From the NCBI GenBank assembly GCA_965277345.1, contig CBDICI010000004.1:620001-684000 (forward strand): 64,000 nt of DNA, in the 5' to 3' direction. The stretch comes from CAIOYC01 sp965277345 (GTDB taxonomy: Bacteria > Pseudomonadota > Alphaproteobacteria > Caulobacterales > Caulobacteraceae). Under the pieces are notes generated by a model. The model saw nothing but the letters and a program-made list of their open reading frames with translations, was not told the DNA's origin and made no database searches. Positions within the stretch are counted from its first letter, which is position 1, and each line of letters starts with the position of its first letter. The position numbers and the translations under genes are program-made. Of the stretch, positions 27,659 through 36,949 are shown piece after piece.

Positions 27659-28978
27659 TCACCGCCCACCCTTCGGAAACCCGTCCCAGCAGGCGTCGTA
27701 GCCGGTCTGGAGCTGCGGCGCCGCCATGGCCCAGGCGGTGGGGCGCAGCGCCCAGCGGCTCTCGAACATGAAGGCGAGCGTGTTGTCGATCTTGTGCGGC
27801 TTCAGCTCAGCGTTGGAGGCGCCCTGCCAGCTCGCCACGTCGGGGCCGTGCGCGCTCATGCAGTTGTGCAGGCTGACCCCGCCGGGGGTGAAGCCGCCCG
27901 CCTTGGCGTCATAGGCGCCGGTCACCAATCCCATCAGCTCGCTCATCACGTTGCGGTGGAACCAAGGCGGGCGGAAGGTGTGCTCGGCCACCATCCAGCG
28001 CGGCGGGAAGATGACGAAGTCGCAGTTGGCGGTGCCCGGCGTATCCGAGGGCGAGGTGAGGACGGTGAAGATCGACGGGTCCGGGTGGTCGAAGCTGACC
28101 GTGCCGATCGTGTTGAACCGGGCCAGATCGTACTTGTAGGGATAGAGGTTGCCGTGCCACGCCGCCACGTCGAGCGGCGAATGGTCCAGCGTGGTGGACC
28201 ACAGCGCGCCGCCGAACTTCTGCACCACCTCGCACGGCCCCTCCACGTCTTCGAACGCGGCGGCTGGGGCCAGGAAGTCGCGCGCGTTAGCGAGGCCGTT
28301 GGAGCCGATGGGGCCAAGCTCCGGCAGGCGGAACAGGGCGCCGTAGTTCTCGCAGATGTAGCCGCGCGCGGCGCCGTCCGGCAGTTCGGCGCGGAACTTC
28401 ACGCCCCTCGGGATCAGCCCCATCTCCCCCGGCGCGACGTCCAGCACGCCGAACTCGGTGACGAGGCGCAGCCGCCCCTGCTGCGGCACGATCAGCATCT
28501 CGCCGTCGGCATTGTAGAAGCAGCGATCCGTCATCGAGCGGTTGGCGAGGTAGAGATGCGCGGCCATGCCTGCGCCGGTGGCCACATCGCCATTGCCGGC
28601 GATGGTGACCAGCCCGTCGATGAAGTCCTGTGGCGCTTCCGGGATCGCCACCGGGTCCCAGCGCAGGCGGTTGGGATCTGCGGGCGCCTCAGTGAACGGG
28701 CCGGAGCGCAGCAGCCCCTGCGGGAACGGACGATAGGGCGGATGGCCAGCGCTCGGGCGTAGGCGATAGAGCCAGCTTCGGTGGTTCTCATGCCGGGGCG
28801 CGGTAAAGGCGGTGCCGGAGAACTGCTCGGCATAGAGGCCGAAGGGCGGCCGTTGCGGCGAGTTCTGGCCCTGCGGCAGGGCGCCCGGGATGGCTTCTGT
28901 GACGTGATGGGCGCCGAAGCCGGGCAAGTAGTCCGCGGCCGGAGCGGCCGCCTTGGAGGCGGGGGTGTGGACGGTCAT
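27659..28978 (-). CDS. hmgA: Homogentisate 1,2-dioxygenase
   Basis: The 439-residue enzyme opens the aromatic ring of homogentisate to maleylacetoacetate in tyrosine and phenylalanine breakdown. PGFGAHHVTEAIPGALPQGQ and NSPQRPPFGLYAEQFSGTAF are the family N-terminal signatures. PPRWMVAEHTFRPPWFHRN contains iron-ligand histidine and neighbours, and the LHNCMSAHGPD segment holds further active-site residues. The next pathway steps (maleylacetoacetate isomerase and a FAH-family hydrolase) are encoded 12 kb away at 41254-42572. Confidence 0.96.
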   Translation of the reverse strand: MTVHTPASKAAAPAADYLPGFGAHHVTEAIPGALPQGQNSPQRPPFGLYAEQFSGTAFTAPRHENHRSWLYRLRPSAGHPPYRPFPQGLLRSGPFTEAPADPNRLRWDPVAIPEAPQDFIDGLVTIAGNGDVATGAGMAAHLYLANRSMTDRCFYNADGEMLIVPQQGRLRLVTEFGVLDVAPGEMGLIPRGVKFRAELPDGAARGYICENYGALFRLPELGPIGSNGLANARDFLAPAAAFEDVEGPCEVVQKFGGALWSTTLDHSPLDVAAWHGNLYPYKYDLARFNTIGTVSFDHPDPSIFTVLTSPSDTPGTANCDFVIFPPRWMVAEHTFRPPWFHRNVMSELMGLVTGAYDAKAGGFTPGGVSLHNCMSAHGPDVASWQGASNAELKPHKIDNTLAFMFESRWALRPTAWAMAAPQLQTGYDACWDGFPKGGR

Positions 28979-29107
28979 GCCCCATCATGCCCGAGCCGGA
29001 CGCCCGAATAAATCGCCTGCCGAGCGGCGGCGGATGATTTACCCCTTCCCTCCGCCCTGTTTCGCGGCTTTCTTGACGATTCACGGACGACCGAGGGGGA
29101 TATCCGC

Positions 29108-31135
29108 GTGACCGAGACCACCATGGCCGCCGTCGGCGCGCGCCGCCTCGAACTGACCGTCCGGGGCGTGATCCTGGGCATCCTGATCACCGTGGTGTTC
29201 ACCGCCGCCAATGTCTTCTTCGGGTTGAAGGCGGGGCTGACCTTCGCCTCCTCGATCCCGGCGACGGTGATCTCCATGGCGGTGCTGCGCCTGTTCAAGA
29301 CCTCCACCATCCAGGAAAACAACATCGTCCAGACCGTGGCCTCGGCGGCCGGCACGCTGTCGTCGATCATCTTCGTCCTGCCGGGCCTGGTGATCGTCGG
29401 CTGGTGGACCGGGTTTCCGTTCTGGATGTCGTTCGGCGTCTGCGCGCTCGGCGGCATCCTCGGCGTCATGTATTCCATCCCGCTGCGCCGTGCGCTGGTG
29501 ACCGACAGCGACCTGCCCTATCCTGAGGGCGTGGCCTGCGCTGAGGTGCTGAAGGTGGGCTCGCCGGGCGCCGACCCCTCAGCCTCCGCCGATGCGGCGG
29601 CGGGCGCGGCGGCGGAGACCCGGGCAGGGCTGTGGACGGTGGTGTGGGGCTCGCTCGCCTCGGCCGCCTTCGCCGTAGTGGTGGGGACCAAGCTGTTCGC
29701 CGCCAATGTGGCGCAGTATTTCCGCCTCGGCGGCGGGGGGACGGGCTACAATCTCGGCCTGTCGCTGGCCCTGCTCGGCGTCGGCCATCTGGTGGGGCTG
29801 TGGGTCGGGGTGGCCATGCTGATCGGCGTCGCCATCGCCTGGCTGGGGGCGGTGCCCTATCTCACCTCGCTGCATGTGCAGACCGGCGATCTGGCCGGCT
29901 TCATCAATGGCGTATTCCGCAAGGAGGCGCGCCTGGTTGGGGCCGGCGTGATCGGTGTGGCGGCGATCTGGACTCTGTTCAAGCTGGTCACGCCCATCGT
30001 CACCGGCCTTCGCGCCGCCATGGCCAGCCAGAGGGCGCGCCAGGCGGGCCAGAGCGCGTCGCTGCCGATCACCGAGCGCGACATTCCCATCGGCCTGGTG
30101 GGCCTGTTCGGCGCCCTCTGCCTGATCCCCATCCTGGCCATGCTGGTGATCTTCGCCGGGCAGGCCTCCATCGGCGCCCTGACCTGGCCGCTGGCCATCG
30201 GCGGGGTGCTGTTTATCGTCATCATGGGCTTTCTGGTCTCCGCCGTGTGCGGCTACATGGCCGGGCTGATCGGCTCGTCCAATTCGCCCCTGTCCGGGGT
30301 CGGCATCCTGGCCACCATCGCCGCCTCGCTGTTGATCGTCGGCGCGGTGAAGCTGACCGGGGGTGACCTGACCGGGCTGGCGGGCAAGGCGCTGATCGCT
30401 TTCACCCTGTTCCTGGTTTCATTCGTGTTCAACGTCGCCTCCATCGCCAACAACAACCTGCAGGACCTGAAAACCGGCCAGCTGGTGGAGGCGACGCCGT
30501 GGAAGCAGCAGGTGGCGCTGGTGATCGGCGTGCTGGCCGGCGCCGCGGTGATCCCGCCGATCCTGAACGAACTGGCCAAGGTCTATGGCTTCGTCGGCCA
30601 GGCCAATGCGGGGGTCCAGGCGCTGGCGGCGCCGCAGGCGGGGCTGATGGCCTCGCTGGCCCAGGGGGTGATCACCGGCGCCCTGCGCTGGGACCTGGTG
30701 GGGGCCGGGGCGGCGATCGGCGCCCTGCTGATCGTGTTCGACGCGCTGCTCGGCCGGATGAAGCTGCCGCGCATCGCGCCGCTGGCGGTGGGGCTCGGCG
30801 TCTACCTGCCGCAGGACGTGACGCTGATGATCGTGGTCGGCGCGGTGCTGGGCCACCTTTACGACCGCTATATGGACAAGCGCCCCTGGGGCGAAAGCGG
30901 CAAGCGACTGGGCGTGCTTCTGGCCTCGGGCCTGATCGTGGGCGAGAGCCTGGTGGGCGTGGTCATCGCCTTCATCGCCGGCTCCTCCGGCAAGGCGGAG
31001 CCGCTGGCCCTGGTCGGCGACGGCTTCGCCTCGATGGCGACGGGGCTGGGGGTGGCGGGTTTCATCGCCGTCACCGCGGCGCTTTACCTGTTCGCGGTGC
31101 GAAGCGCGCGCGGCGCGGCGGCGAGCGGGGCCTAG
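29108..31135 (+). CDS. OPT-family oligopeptide transporter
   Basis: A 675-residue inner-membrane protein with about 16 helices. LTVRGVILGILITVVFTAAN, then FFGLKAGLTFASSIPATVIS, is the first signature of the bacterial OPT branch. IQENNIVQTVASAAGTLSS and GLIGSSNSPLSGVGI are conserved loops. It likely imports oligopeptides or metal-chelate complexes with protons. The GTG start has GAGGGGGA upstream. It is divergent from hmgA across 129 bases. Confidence 0.9.
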   Translation: MTETTMAAVGARRLELTVRGVILGILITVVFTAANVFFGLKAGLTFASSIPATVISMAVLRLFKTSTIQENNIVQTVASAAGTLSSIIFVLPGLVIVGWWTGFPFWMSFGVCALGGILGVMYSIPLRRALVTDSDLPYPEGVACAEVLKVGSPGADPSASADAAAGAAAETRAGLWTVVWGSLASAAFAVVVGTKLFAANVAQYFRLGGGGTGYNLGLSLALLGVGHLVGLWVGVAMLIGVAIAWLGAVPYLTSLHVQTGDLAGFINGVFRKEARLVGAGVIGVAAIWTLFKLVTPIVTGLRAAMASQRARQAGQSASLPITERDIPIGLVGLFGALCLIPILAMLVIFAGQASIGALTWPLAIGGVLFIVIMGFLVSAVCGYMAGLIGSSNSPLSGVGILATIAASLLIVGAVKLTGGDLTGLAGKALIAFTLFLVSFVFNVASIANNNLQDLKTGQLVEATPWKQQVALVIGVLAGAAVIPPILNELAKVYGFVGQANAGVQALAAPQAGLMASLAQGVITGALRWDLVGAGAAIGALLIVFDALLGRMKLPRIAPLAVGLGVYLPQDVTLMIVVGAVLGHLYDRYMDKRPWGESGKRLGVLLASGLIVGESLVGVVIAFIAGSSGKAEPLALVGDGFASMATGLGVAGFIAVTAALYLFAVRSARGAAASGA

Positions 31136-31155
31136 AAGCGTCCGGGACGGAACGC

Positions 31156-31614
31156 CTAGATCGGGGTAGCGACCCCTGGCGGCTTCGCCTCGGCGCGATG
31201 CTGGCGCGTGCGCTTCATCCAGGCGCCGATCGTCGAGGCCACGATGGTCAGCAGCATGGCGTAACTGGCGAGGTTCAGCACGATGAAGTAGGTGATATGG
31301 CCTATGCCATCCTCGCTGAGCTGCTCGGCGTGGATCGTGAGCATGACGGCTTGAAGCAGCATGGCGGCTCCGAGCCAGTGACTGGAATAACGGATGGCGA
31401 TGACGAGAAGCGCCGCCGCAAGCGCTACATCGACGGACAGCAGTGCTATCGGCTGGCTGGCAGCCGGAATAAGCTCATACACCACGAGCGAAATGATCCA
31501 AGCGAGCGCAACAGCCGTAGCTCCCGCACGCTCGCCCGCCCCACCCCTGACCCACGCAAAAGCGCAGGTCAGGATCAGGAAGATCAATCCGATCTGGAGG
31601 GTGATTGAACTCAA
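31156..31614 (-). CDS. Membrane protein of unknown function
   Basis: A 152-residue protein with four hydrophobic segments (about 5-20, 30-50, 58-85, 108-130) and a basic C-terminus. It starts with TTG, has no clear ribosome binding site, and lies directly after a terminator of the upstream gene, so it may be leaderless or poorly expressed. The base composition is less GC-biased than that of its neighbours, suggesting recent arrival. No family is recognised. Confidence 0.6.
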   Translation of the reverse strand: MSSITLQIGLIFLILTCAFAWVRGGAGERAGATAVALAWIISLVVYELIPAASQPIALLSVDVALAAALLVIAIRYSSHWLGAAMLLQAVMLTIHAEQLSEDGIGHITYFIVLNLASYAMLLTIVASTIGAWMKRTRQHRAEAKPPGVATPI

Positions 31615-31616
31615 CG

Positions 31617-31650
31617 AAAAACCGCGTCCCTGAAAGGTCCAGGAACGCGG
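31617..31650 (-). terminator. Intrinsic terminator of the 31709-32047 gene
   Basis: CCGCGT (31622-31627) pairs with ACGCGG (31645-31650) and CCTG with CAGG around a seven-base loop, with one C-A mismatch. On the minus strand the stem is followed by TTTTT (31621-31617). This is a textbook rho-independent terminator for leftward transcription. Confidence 0.8.
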
Positions 31651-31708
31651 CTTAACTTACCTAGGTTAACATACCGAAAACCGGTAAGGAATTCGCAACC
31701 CGGCGATA

Positions 31709-32047
31709 TTAGGCCACATCGCGCTCAGCGCGCACGGGCGCCGCGTAGTTGGTGGGAGGCTTGTCGAAGACGCCGATCATCTTGGTGCGGATGCCCATGC
31801 GCAGCTTCACGTCGGCCATTTCATCATGGGCGGCGACGATGGCGGTGCGGGCCTGCGACAGGATGGCGATCGCCTCGGCCACCTTGGCGGTCGCTTCGTT
31901 GCCCACCGTGGCGGAGACGCCGGCCTCGGTGCGGGCTTCGGCCATGCCGGCCAGCAAGTTCATGGCTTGCGCCATCGCCGCGTCCACCGCGGTTTCCGTC
32001 GCGAACAACTTGTTCGCCAGCTTTTGAGCAACCAACGCCTTTTCCAC
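31709..32047 (-). CDS. Small helical protein of unknown function
   Basis: A 112-residue, Ala-rich, almost entirely helical protein without signal or membrane segment; the tail (about 95-112) is Pro/Arg-rich and probably disordered. Two tandem GTG codons are possible starts; the second (32047) lies five bases after GGAGG and is preferred. It has its own terminator and is divergent from a hybrid kinase across 213 bases that hold TTAA-type sites. I do not recognise the family; the pattern looks Caulobacterales-specific. Confidence 0.72.
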   Translation of the reverse strand: MEKALVAQKLANKLFATETAVDAAMAQAMNLLAGMAEARTEAGVSATVGNEATAKVAEAIAILSQARTAIVAAHDEMADVKLRMGIRTKMIGVFDKPPTNYAAPVRAERDVA

Positions 32048-32070
32048 CACAGCCTCCGTTTTATCGAATG

Positions 32071-32095
32071 TTAAGGAAGGTAAACCAAACCTTAA
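32071..32095. promoter_or_regulatory. Possible CtrA-type site(s)
   Basis: TAAA-N7-TTAA at 32081-32095 reads TTAA-N7-TTTA on the minus strand, one base from the CtrA consensus TTAA-N7-TTAA, and a further TTAA is at 32071-32074. It is 24 bases before the GGAGG-led gene on the minus strand. CtrA control is inferred only from the taxonomic setting and this near match. Confidence 0.35.
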
Positions 32096-32260
32096 GGCTT
32101 GTCGAGACGCCTACCCAGATTGGGGCGTAAAAATCGCGACAGGGTTGAGTTGGCGCCCGCGTCAAATCGCCCTCACGGAAGCGATCCGTTAGGAGTTTGC
32201 GGGCATGATGTCCTGAACTTGGCGCCGGGCCCGTTTGGCGGGTCGGTGTGGGGACCGGGA

Positions 32261-34168
32261 ATGAGCGAAGACCTTTCGAGCGGCGCACCCCGCTCGGCCC
32301 TCGGCACGCTGCAGGGCAGGATCACGGCCGTGGCCATGGTCACCGCCGTCGCCGTGCTGCTGGCCGCCTGCGCGGTGTTTACCGCCGAACAATGGCGATC
32401 CGAACGCCAGGGCTTCACCCAGGCCCAGGAACAGTGGTCGGAAGTGATCGCAACCTCCGCCGGCCATTCGCTGGAGATCGGCGACCTGCAGCGCGTCCAT
32501 CGCCAGCTGCACAGCTTCCGCGCCGCGCCCACGGTGCGCCAGGTGTCGCTGATCGACCTGCAGGGCCGGGCCATCGACGCCTACGTGAACACCGCGCCGG
32601 CCCAGCGCGTGCATCCGTCGCTGATCACCACCCGCACGCCGGTGCTGGTCGCCGGCAAGCCCGTGGGCGAACTGGTCATGGTGCGCGAGCTGGAGATCGG
32701 CGGCCAGTTCCTGGCCCGCTGCCTGGCCGTCGCCGCGGCCCTGTTCTTCGCCGCCGCCGGCCTGTCCCTGTTCCTCGGCCGCGCCCTGGCCCGCCGCGTG
32801 GTGGAGCCCATCAACCGCCTGGCCGCGGCCATGCACGAGGTGGGACAGACCTCCGACTTCGCCCGCCGCGTCGAGCCCGCCGCCGACGACGAGCTCGGCC
32901 GCCTCACCGGCAGTTTCAACCTGTTGCTCAGCCGTCTGCAATCCAACGACCGCGAACTGCGCTCCACCATGGAGGAGCTGACCCACGCGCGCGACGCCGC
33001 CGAGGCCGCCAACGTGCAGAAGTCGCAGTTCCTGGCCAATATGAGCCATGAAATCCGCACGCCGCTGAACGGGGTCCTGGCCATGACCCAGATCATGGCC
33101 CTGAGCGGCGACATGGCGGAGGAGCAGCGCGAGCGGCTGACCGTGATCCGCAAGTCCGGCGAGGCCCTGCTGGAAATCCTCAACGATATCCTGGATGTGT
33201 CGAAGATCGAGGCCGGCAAGCTGGAGCTGGATCCGATCGAGTTCGACCTGGAATCGGTGGTGCGCGGCGCCCGCGACGGGTTCGAGGCGGTGGCGGCGCG
33301 GAAGGGTCTCACCCTGGACCTCGACGTGGCGCCCGAGGCCTGCGGCGCGCGCATGGGCGATGCGGTGCGCCTGCGCCAGATCGTCTCCAACATGATCTCC
33401 AACGCGCTGAAGTTCACCAGCGAGGGCGGCGTCACTATCGCCGTGCGCGGCCTCGGCGAGGACGGGGCCGAGGGGCTGGCCATCAGTGTGAGCGATACCG
33501 GCATCGGTATGCCGGCCGAGAAGATCCCCATGCTGTTCCAGAAGTTCACCCAGCTCGACGCCTCCACCACCCGCCAGTTCGGCGGCACCGGGCTCGGCCT
33601 GTCGATCTGCCACGAACTGGCCCTGCTGATGGGCGGCCGCGTCTGGGCCGAAAGCGTCGAGGGCCAGGGTTCCACCTTCCACGTGGAGGCGCCGTTGCCC
33701 CGCGTGGCCAACGCCGCCGGCGTGATGTTCGACGACGGCGACGAACTGCCCGAGGACCAGGGCCGCGTGCTGCGCGTGCTGGCCGCGGAGGACAACCCCA
33801 CCAACCAGATGGTGCTCTCCACCATCATCCAGATCTTCGGCGCGGAGCTCGAACTGGTGGAGAACGGCGCCCTGGCGGTGGAGGCCTGGGCGGGCGGCGA
33901 CTACGACGTGATCCTGATGGACATCCAGATGCCGGTGATGGACGGCATCGCCGCCACGCGCGAGATCCGGTCGCGCGAAGTGGCCCAGCGGCGGGTGCGC
34001 ACGCCCATCATCGCCCTCTCGGCCAACGCCATGGTGCACCAGATCAAGGAATATATGGCGGTGGGCATGGACGGGCACGTGGCCAAGCCGATCGAACTGC
34101 CCAAGCTCCACGCCGCCCTCGAAGCCGCCCTGGCGGCGCGCATGGCCTCCGGCGCCCGCGCTGCGTAG
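32261..34168 (+). CDS. Membrane hybrid histidine kinase
   Basis: A 635-residue two-component kinase. Membrane helices at about 21-40 and 153-172 enclose a periplasmic sensor of about 110 residues (CHASE8-like). Then come a HAMP domain, HisKA with SHEIRTPLNG (His263), HATPase with NMISNALKF, SDTGIGMP and GGTGLGLSI, and a receiver domain with AEDN and phospho-acceptor Asp554 (ILMDIQMPVMDG). Start 32261 has GGGACCGGGA upstream. No response regulator or Hpt gene is adjacent, so the output partner is elsewhere. Confidence 0.92.
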   Translation: MSEDLSSGAPRSALGTLQGRITAVAMVTAVAVLLAACAVFTAEQWRSERQGFTQAQEQWSEVIATSAGHSLEIGDLQRVHRQLHSFRAAPTVRQVSLIDLQGRAIDAYVNTAPAQRVHPSLITTRTPVLVAGKPVGELVMVRELEIGGQFLARCLAVAAALFFAAAGLSLFLGRALARRVVEPINRLAAAMHEVGQTSDFARRVEPAADDELGRLTGSFNLLLSRLQSNDRELRSTMEELTHARDAAEAANVQKSQFLANMSHEIRTPLNGVLAMTQIMALSGDMAEEQRERLTVIRKSGEALLEILNDILDVSKIEAGKLELDPIEFDLESVVRGARDGFEAVAARKGLTLDLDVAPEACGARMGDAVRLRQIVSNMISNALKFTSEGGVTIAVRGLGEDGAEGLAISVSDTGIGMPAEKIPMLFQKFTQLDASTTRQFGGTGLGLSICHELALLMGGRVWAESVEGQGSTFHVEAPLPRVANAAGVMFDDGDELPEDQGRVLRVLAAEDNPTNQMVLSTIIQIFGAELELVENGALAVEAWAGGDYDVILMDIQMPVMDGIAATREIRSREVAQRRVRTPIIALSANAMVHQIKEYMAVGMDGHVAKPIELPKLHAALEAALAARMASGARAA

Positions 34169-34323
34169 GCGCGAGGCCCGGACTAACCCTCCCGCTCATC
34201 TATATGCAGGCGGGCGCTGCCTGGGCGTTATCGATGGGTCCGCTCACGATCACCCGAACCCCCTTCGCCCTCTGGATAGGTGGCCCAGGGCGATCCGTCA
34301 CAATCCGTATCTAAGCTCTGCGA

Positions 34324-34965
34324 ATGAGGAGTCGTCGGCACTTCATTTCAGCTTTGACAGTCGCTGGGATCGCTCCGGATTTGGCGTGGGGAGCCTCGCC
34401 GTCCGTCGACGTCATGTTCGTCTACCACTCGATCTCCGAGGACAACGAGGCCAAGTTGGCGACGGGCTGGAAGGACGGCCAGCTATCCGTTCTGGGACGC
34501 ACCAAGGCCGAAGAGTTACGCTCGGCGGTGTTGGGTTTTCAACCGCAGCTCGCTTATTGCTCGGACCTCGGCCGCGCCGTCCAGACCGCGGACCTGCTTC
34601 TGCGAGATGCAGGCATTTCGGTTCGGTTCGAGCGCTCGCTTCGAGAATGTGACTTCGGGCGGCTGAACGGCGCCTCATCCGCCGTGGTTCACGCAAACGA
34701 TCTGGACTACCTGGATCGACGCTATCCAGCCGGTGAGAGCTATGCCGAAGCTGCGGAGCGAACCGTGAAGTTCATTCGCGAAACGATCCTAACCGATCCA
34801 AAGCAGCACGTTCTGATTATCGGGCATGGCGTAACGCGGTGGGCGCTCGAACAAATGGTCTCGCGTCAGCCGTTGGCTGTCATCATGGCCCGACGGGAGA
34901 CGTTCAGGTTCCCGGACGACTGCAATAATCAAGGGCGAGGCTGGCGCTACGCGCTCGCCCGGTGA
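34324..34965 (+). CDS. Histidine phosphatase-like protein with altered RHG motif
   Basis: A 213-residue, phosphoglycerate-mutase-fold protein, preceded by a Tat-like leader (MRSRRHFISALTVAGIAPDL). The first catalytic motif is VYHSIS instead of RHG: His35 is kept but the phosphate-binding arginine is tyrosine. Arg84 (SDLGRAVQTA), Glu108 and His168 (IGHGVTRW) remain. GC content is visibly lower than in neighbours and no ribosome binding site is apparent. It is probably a horizontally acquired, perhaps inactive or repurposed, phosphatase. Confidence 0.75.
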   Translation: MRSRRHFISALTVAGIAPDLAWGASPSVDVMFVYHSISEDNEAKLATGWKDGQLSVLGRTKAEELRSAVLGFQPQLAYCSDLGRAVQTADLLLRDAGISVRFERSLRECDFGRLNGASSAVVHANDLDYLDRRYPAGESYAEAAERTVKFIRETILTDPKQHVLIIGHGVTRWALEQMVSRQPLAVIMARRETFRFPDDCNNQGRGWRYALAR

Positions 34966-35052
34966 CGACCCGCCGCCGACCTTCCAGACGTTCGCCTTGG
35001 AACAAGGCTAGCCGCCGCGCGGAACCTTCCAAGGTCCGTTGTCGAGGAATGG

Positions 35053-35424
35053 CTAGGGCCGCAGCTTCCTGGGCAGCGCCTTGATCTGGTCGGGGGTCAG
35101 AGCGGTGAGGCCGGTGACGATGCAGGCGTTGGTGATGCCGTTCTGGCGCAGGCGGAAGTTCACATCCACCGGCCGGCAGACCAGATCGGACACGCCCGCA
35201 GGCTCCAGCGCGATGCGCTCACGGAAGGCGAGGCCGGCGCAGCGGCTGCCGAAGTCCAGGCGGAACACCCGCCGCGAGATGTCGCTGAGATAGAGCGTCT
35301 GCTCGTCGTCGGTGGCGGTATAGTTCTGGACGTTGTGGATGCGGAAGCATTGCTCCCCCTCGGCCCGGGCGGCGGGCGCGGTTAGCGCGGCGAGGGCCGC
35401 GGCGGCGAGGATGATGGCCTTCAT
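35053..35424 (-). CDS. Small secreted protein (DUF6491-like)
   Basis: A 123-residue product with a signal peptide (MKAIILAAAALAALTAPAARA). The mature part has four cysteines (CFRIHNVQNYTA, SRCAGL, LVCRPVDV, NACIV) that could form two disulfides. The layout FRIHNVQNY...LYL looks like DUF6491 proteins, common in Caulobacterales; I am only moderately sure. Its upstream region holds a cluster of TTGGAC motifs. Function unknown. Confidence 0.7.
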   Translation of the reverse strand: MKAIILAAAALAALTAPAARAEGEQCFRIHNVQNYTATDDEQTLYLSDISRRVFRLDFGSRCAGLAFRERIALEPAGVSDLVCRPVDVNFRLRQNGITNACIVTGLTALTPDQIKALPRKLRP

Positions 35425-35538
35425 GGTGTCGCCTCCCAGCGCTTCTGCGCCGACTATAACGCCGGTGCGCAGAACTTTATCCCCCATGCTCCCGCAGGGC
35501 GCATAATGGCCGCGCCTCAGGCATCGAGGCGCGGCGCC

Positions 35539-35650
35539 TTGGACAAGAGTCCAACGCCGTGTCCAATGGCTAGATCATTGATTCAAGAAGGGGAAACCGC
35601 CGCGAGTTGGACAGTCCAACGAGTCCAGCTTTTTTCTGGACTGTCCAACT
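35539..35650. repeat. Cluster of TTGGAC/GTCCAA dyads
   Basis: Perfect dyads TTGGAC-AAGA-GTCCAA (35539-35554) and TTGGAC-A-GTCCAA (35607-35619), a near dyad TGGAC-T-GTCCA (35637-35647) and single GTCCAA at 35561-35566 lie within 112 bases. In addition 35605-35618 and 35637-35650 are exact 14-base inverted copies. The region lies upstream of the small secreted-protein gene and downstream of the SDR gene. It looks like a multi-site operator. Confidence 0.6.
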
Positions 35651-35671
35651 TAACGGCGTCGCCCGTATTCG

Positions 35672-36454
<783 letters not shown>

Positions 36455-36529
36455 GCAGCGTTTTCCCTGATTTCGATGTTAGGCCAGAATTTGGTGGTAG
36501 GATGGGGCGTTGGACGAGGTTTAGCGAGC

Positions 36530-36934
36530 GTGGGCGAGGAAGCCAAACAACCATACGGACTGGAGCCGGCGCCGGCCTCGACCGCGCTTGTGCCCTATGC
36601 CGTGCGCGTCAACGCAAGCCTGGTTCGGCGCGGCTTCTGGCCGAAAATCCGCCGCGTCGCCGCCAGCGTGCCGTTCGCGGAGGACGCGGTGGCCCTGTGG
36701 TTCTGCGCGCTGGATCGGGAAACGCCCGCCTCCACCAAGGCGCTGCTGCTGGCCGCCCTGGCCTTCTTCGTGGTGCCCAAGCCCTTTCGGCCGAGGCGGT
36801 TGCCGATCCCCGGCCTGATGGTGGCCGACGAGGCGGCGGTGATCGCCGCGGCCCTGGCCCTGGCCCGGCGCTCGATCCTGCCCCGCCACCGCGAGGCCGC
36901 CCGGGGCGTGCTCGGCCGCATGGCCCGAAGCTAG
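36530..36934 (+). CDS. DUF1232 (YkvA-like) protein
   Basis: The 134-residue core contains FWPKIRRVAASVPFAEDAVA and a single hydrophobic stretch LLLAALAFFVVP, the DUF1232 signature. The usual YxxxPxDxxPD following the helix is replaced by VPKPFRPRRLPIPG, so the canonical acidic residues are missing. I chose the GTG at 36530; an in-frame ATG at 36476 would add 18 atypical residues. Function of the family is unknown. It precedes the lysoplasmalogenase-like gene by 15 bases. Confidence 0.75.
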   Translation: MGEEAKQPYGLEPAPASTALVPYAVRVNASLVRRGFWPKIRRVAASVPFAEDAVALWFCALDRETPASTKALLLAALAFFVVPKPFRPRRLPIPGLMVADEAAVIAAALALARRSILPRHREAARGVLGRMARS

Positions 36935-36949
36935 GGTAAGGGGCCGGGG

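Noticed and set aside
31156..34965. A genomic island
   Set aside because: Two genes have lower GC, but no integrase, transposase, tRNA target or direct repeats flank them, and the kinase between them looks native.
35539..35650. CRISPR-like array
   Set aside because: The units are short dyads of unequal spacing with no repeat-spacer structure and no cas gene.
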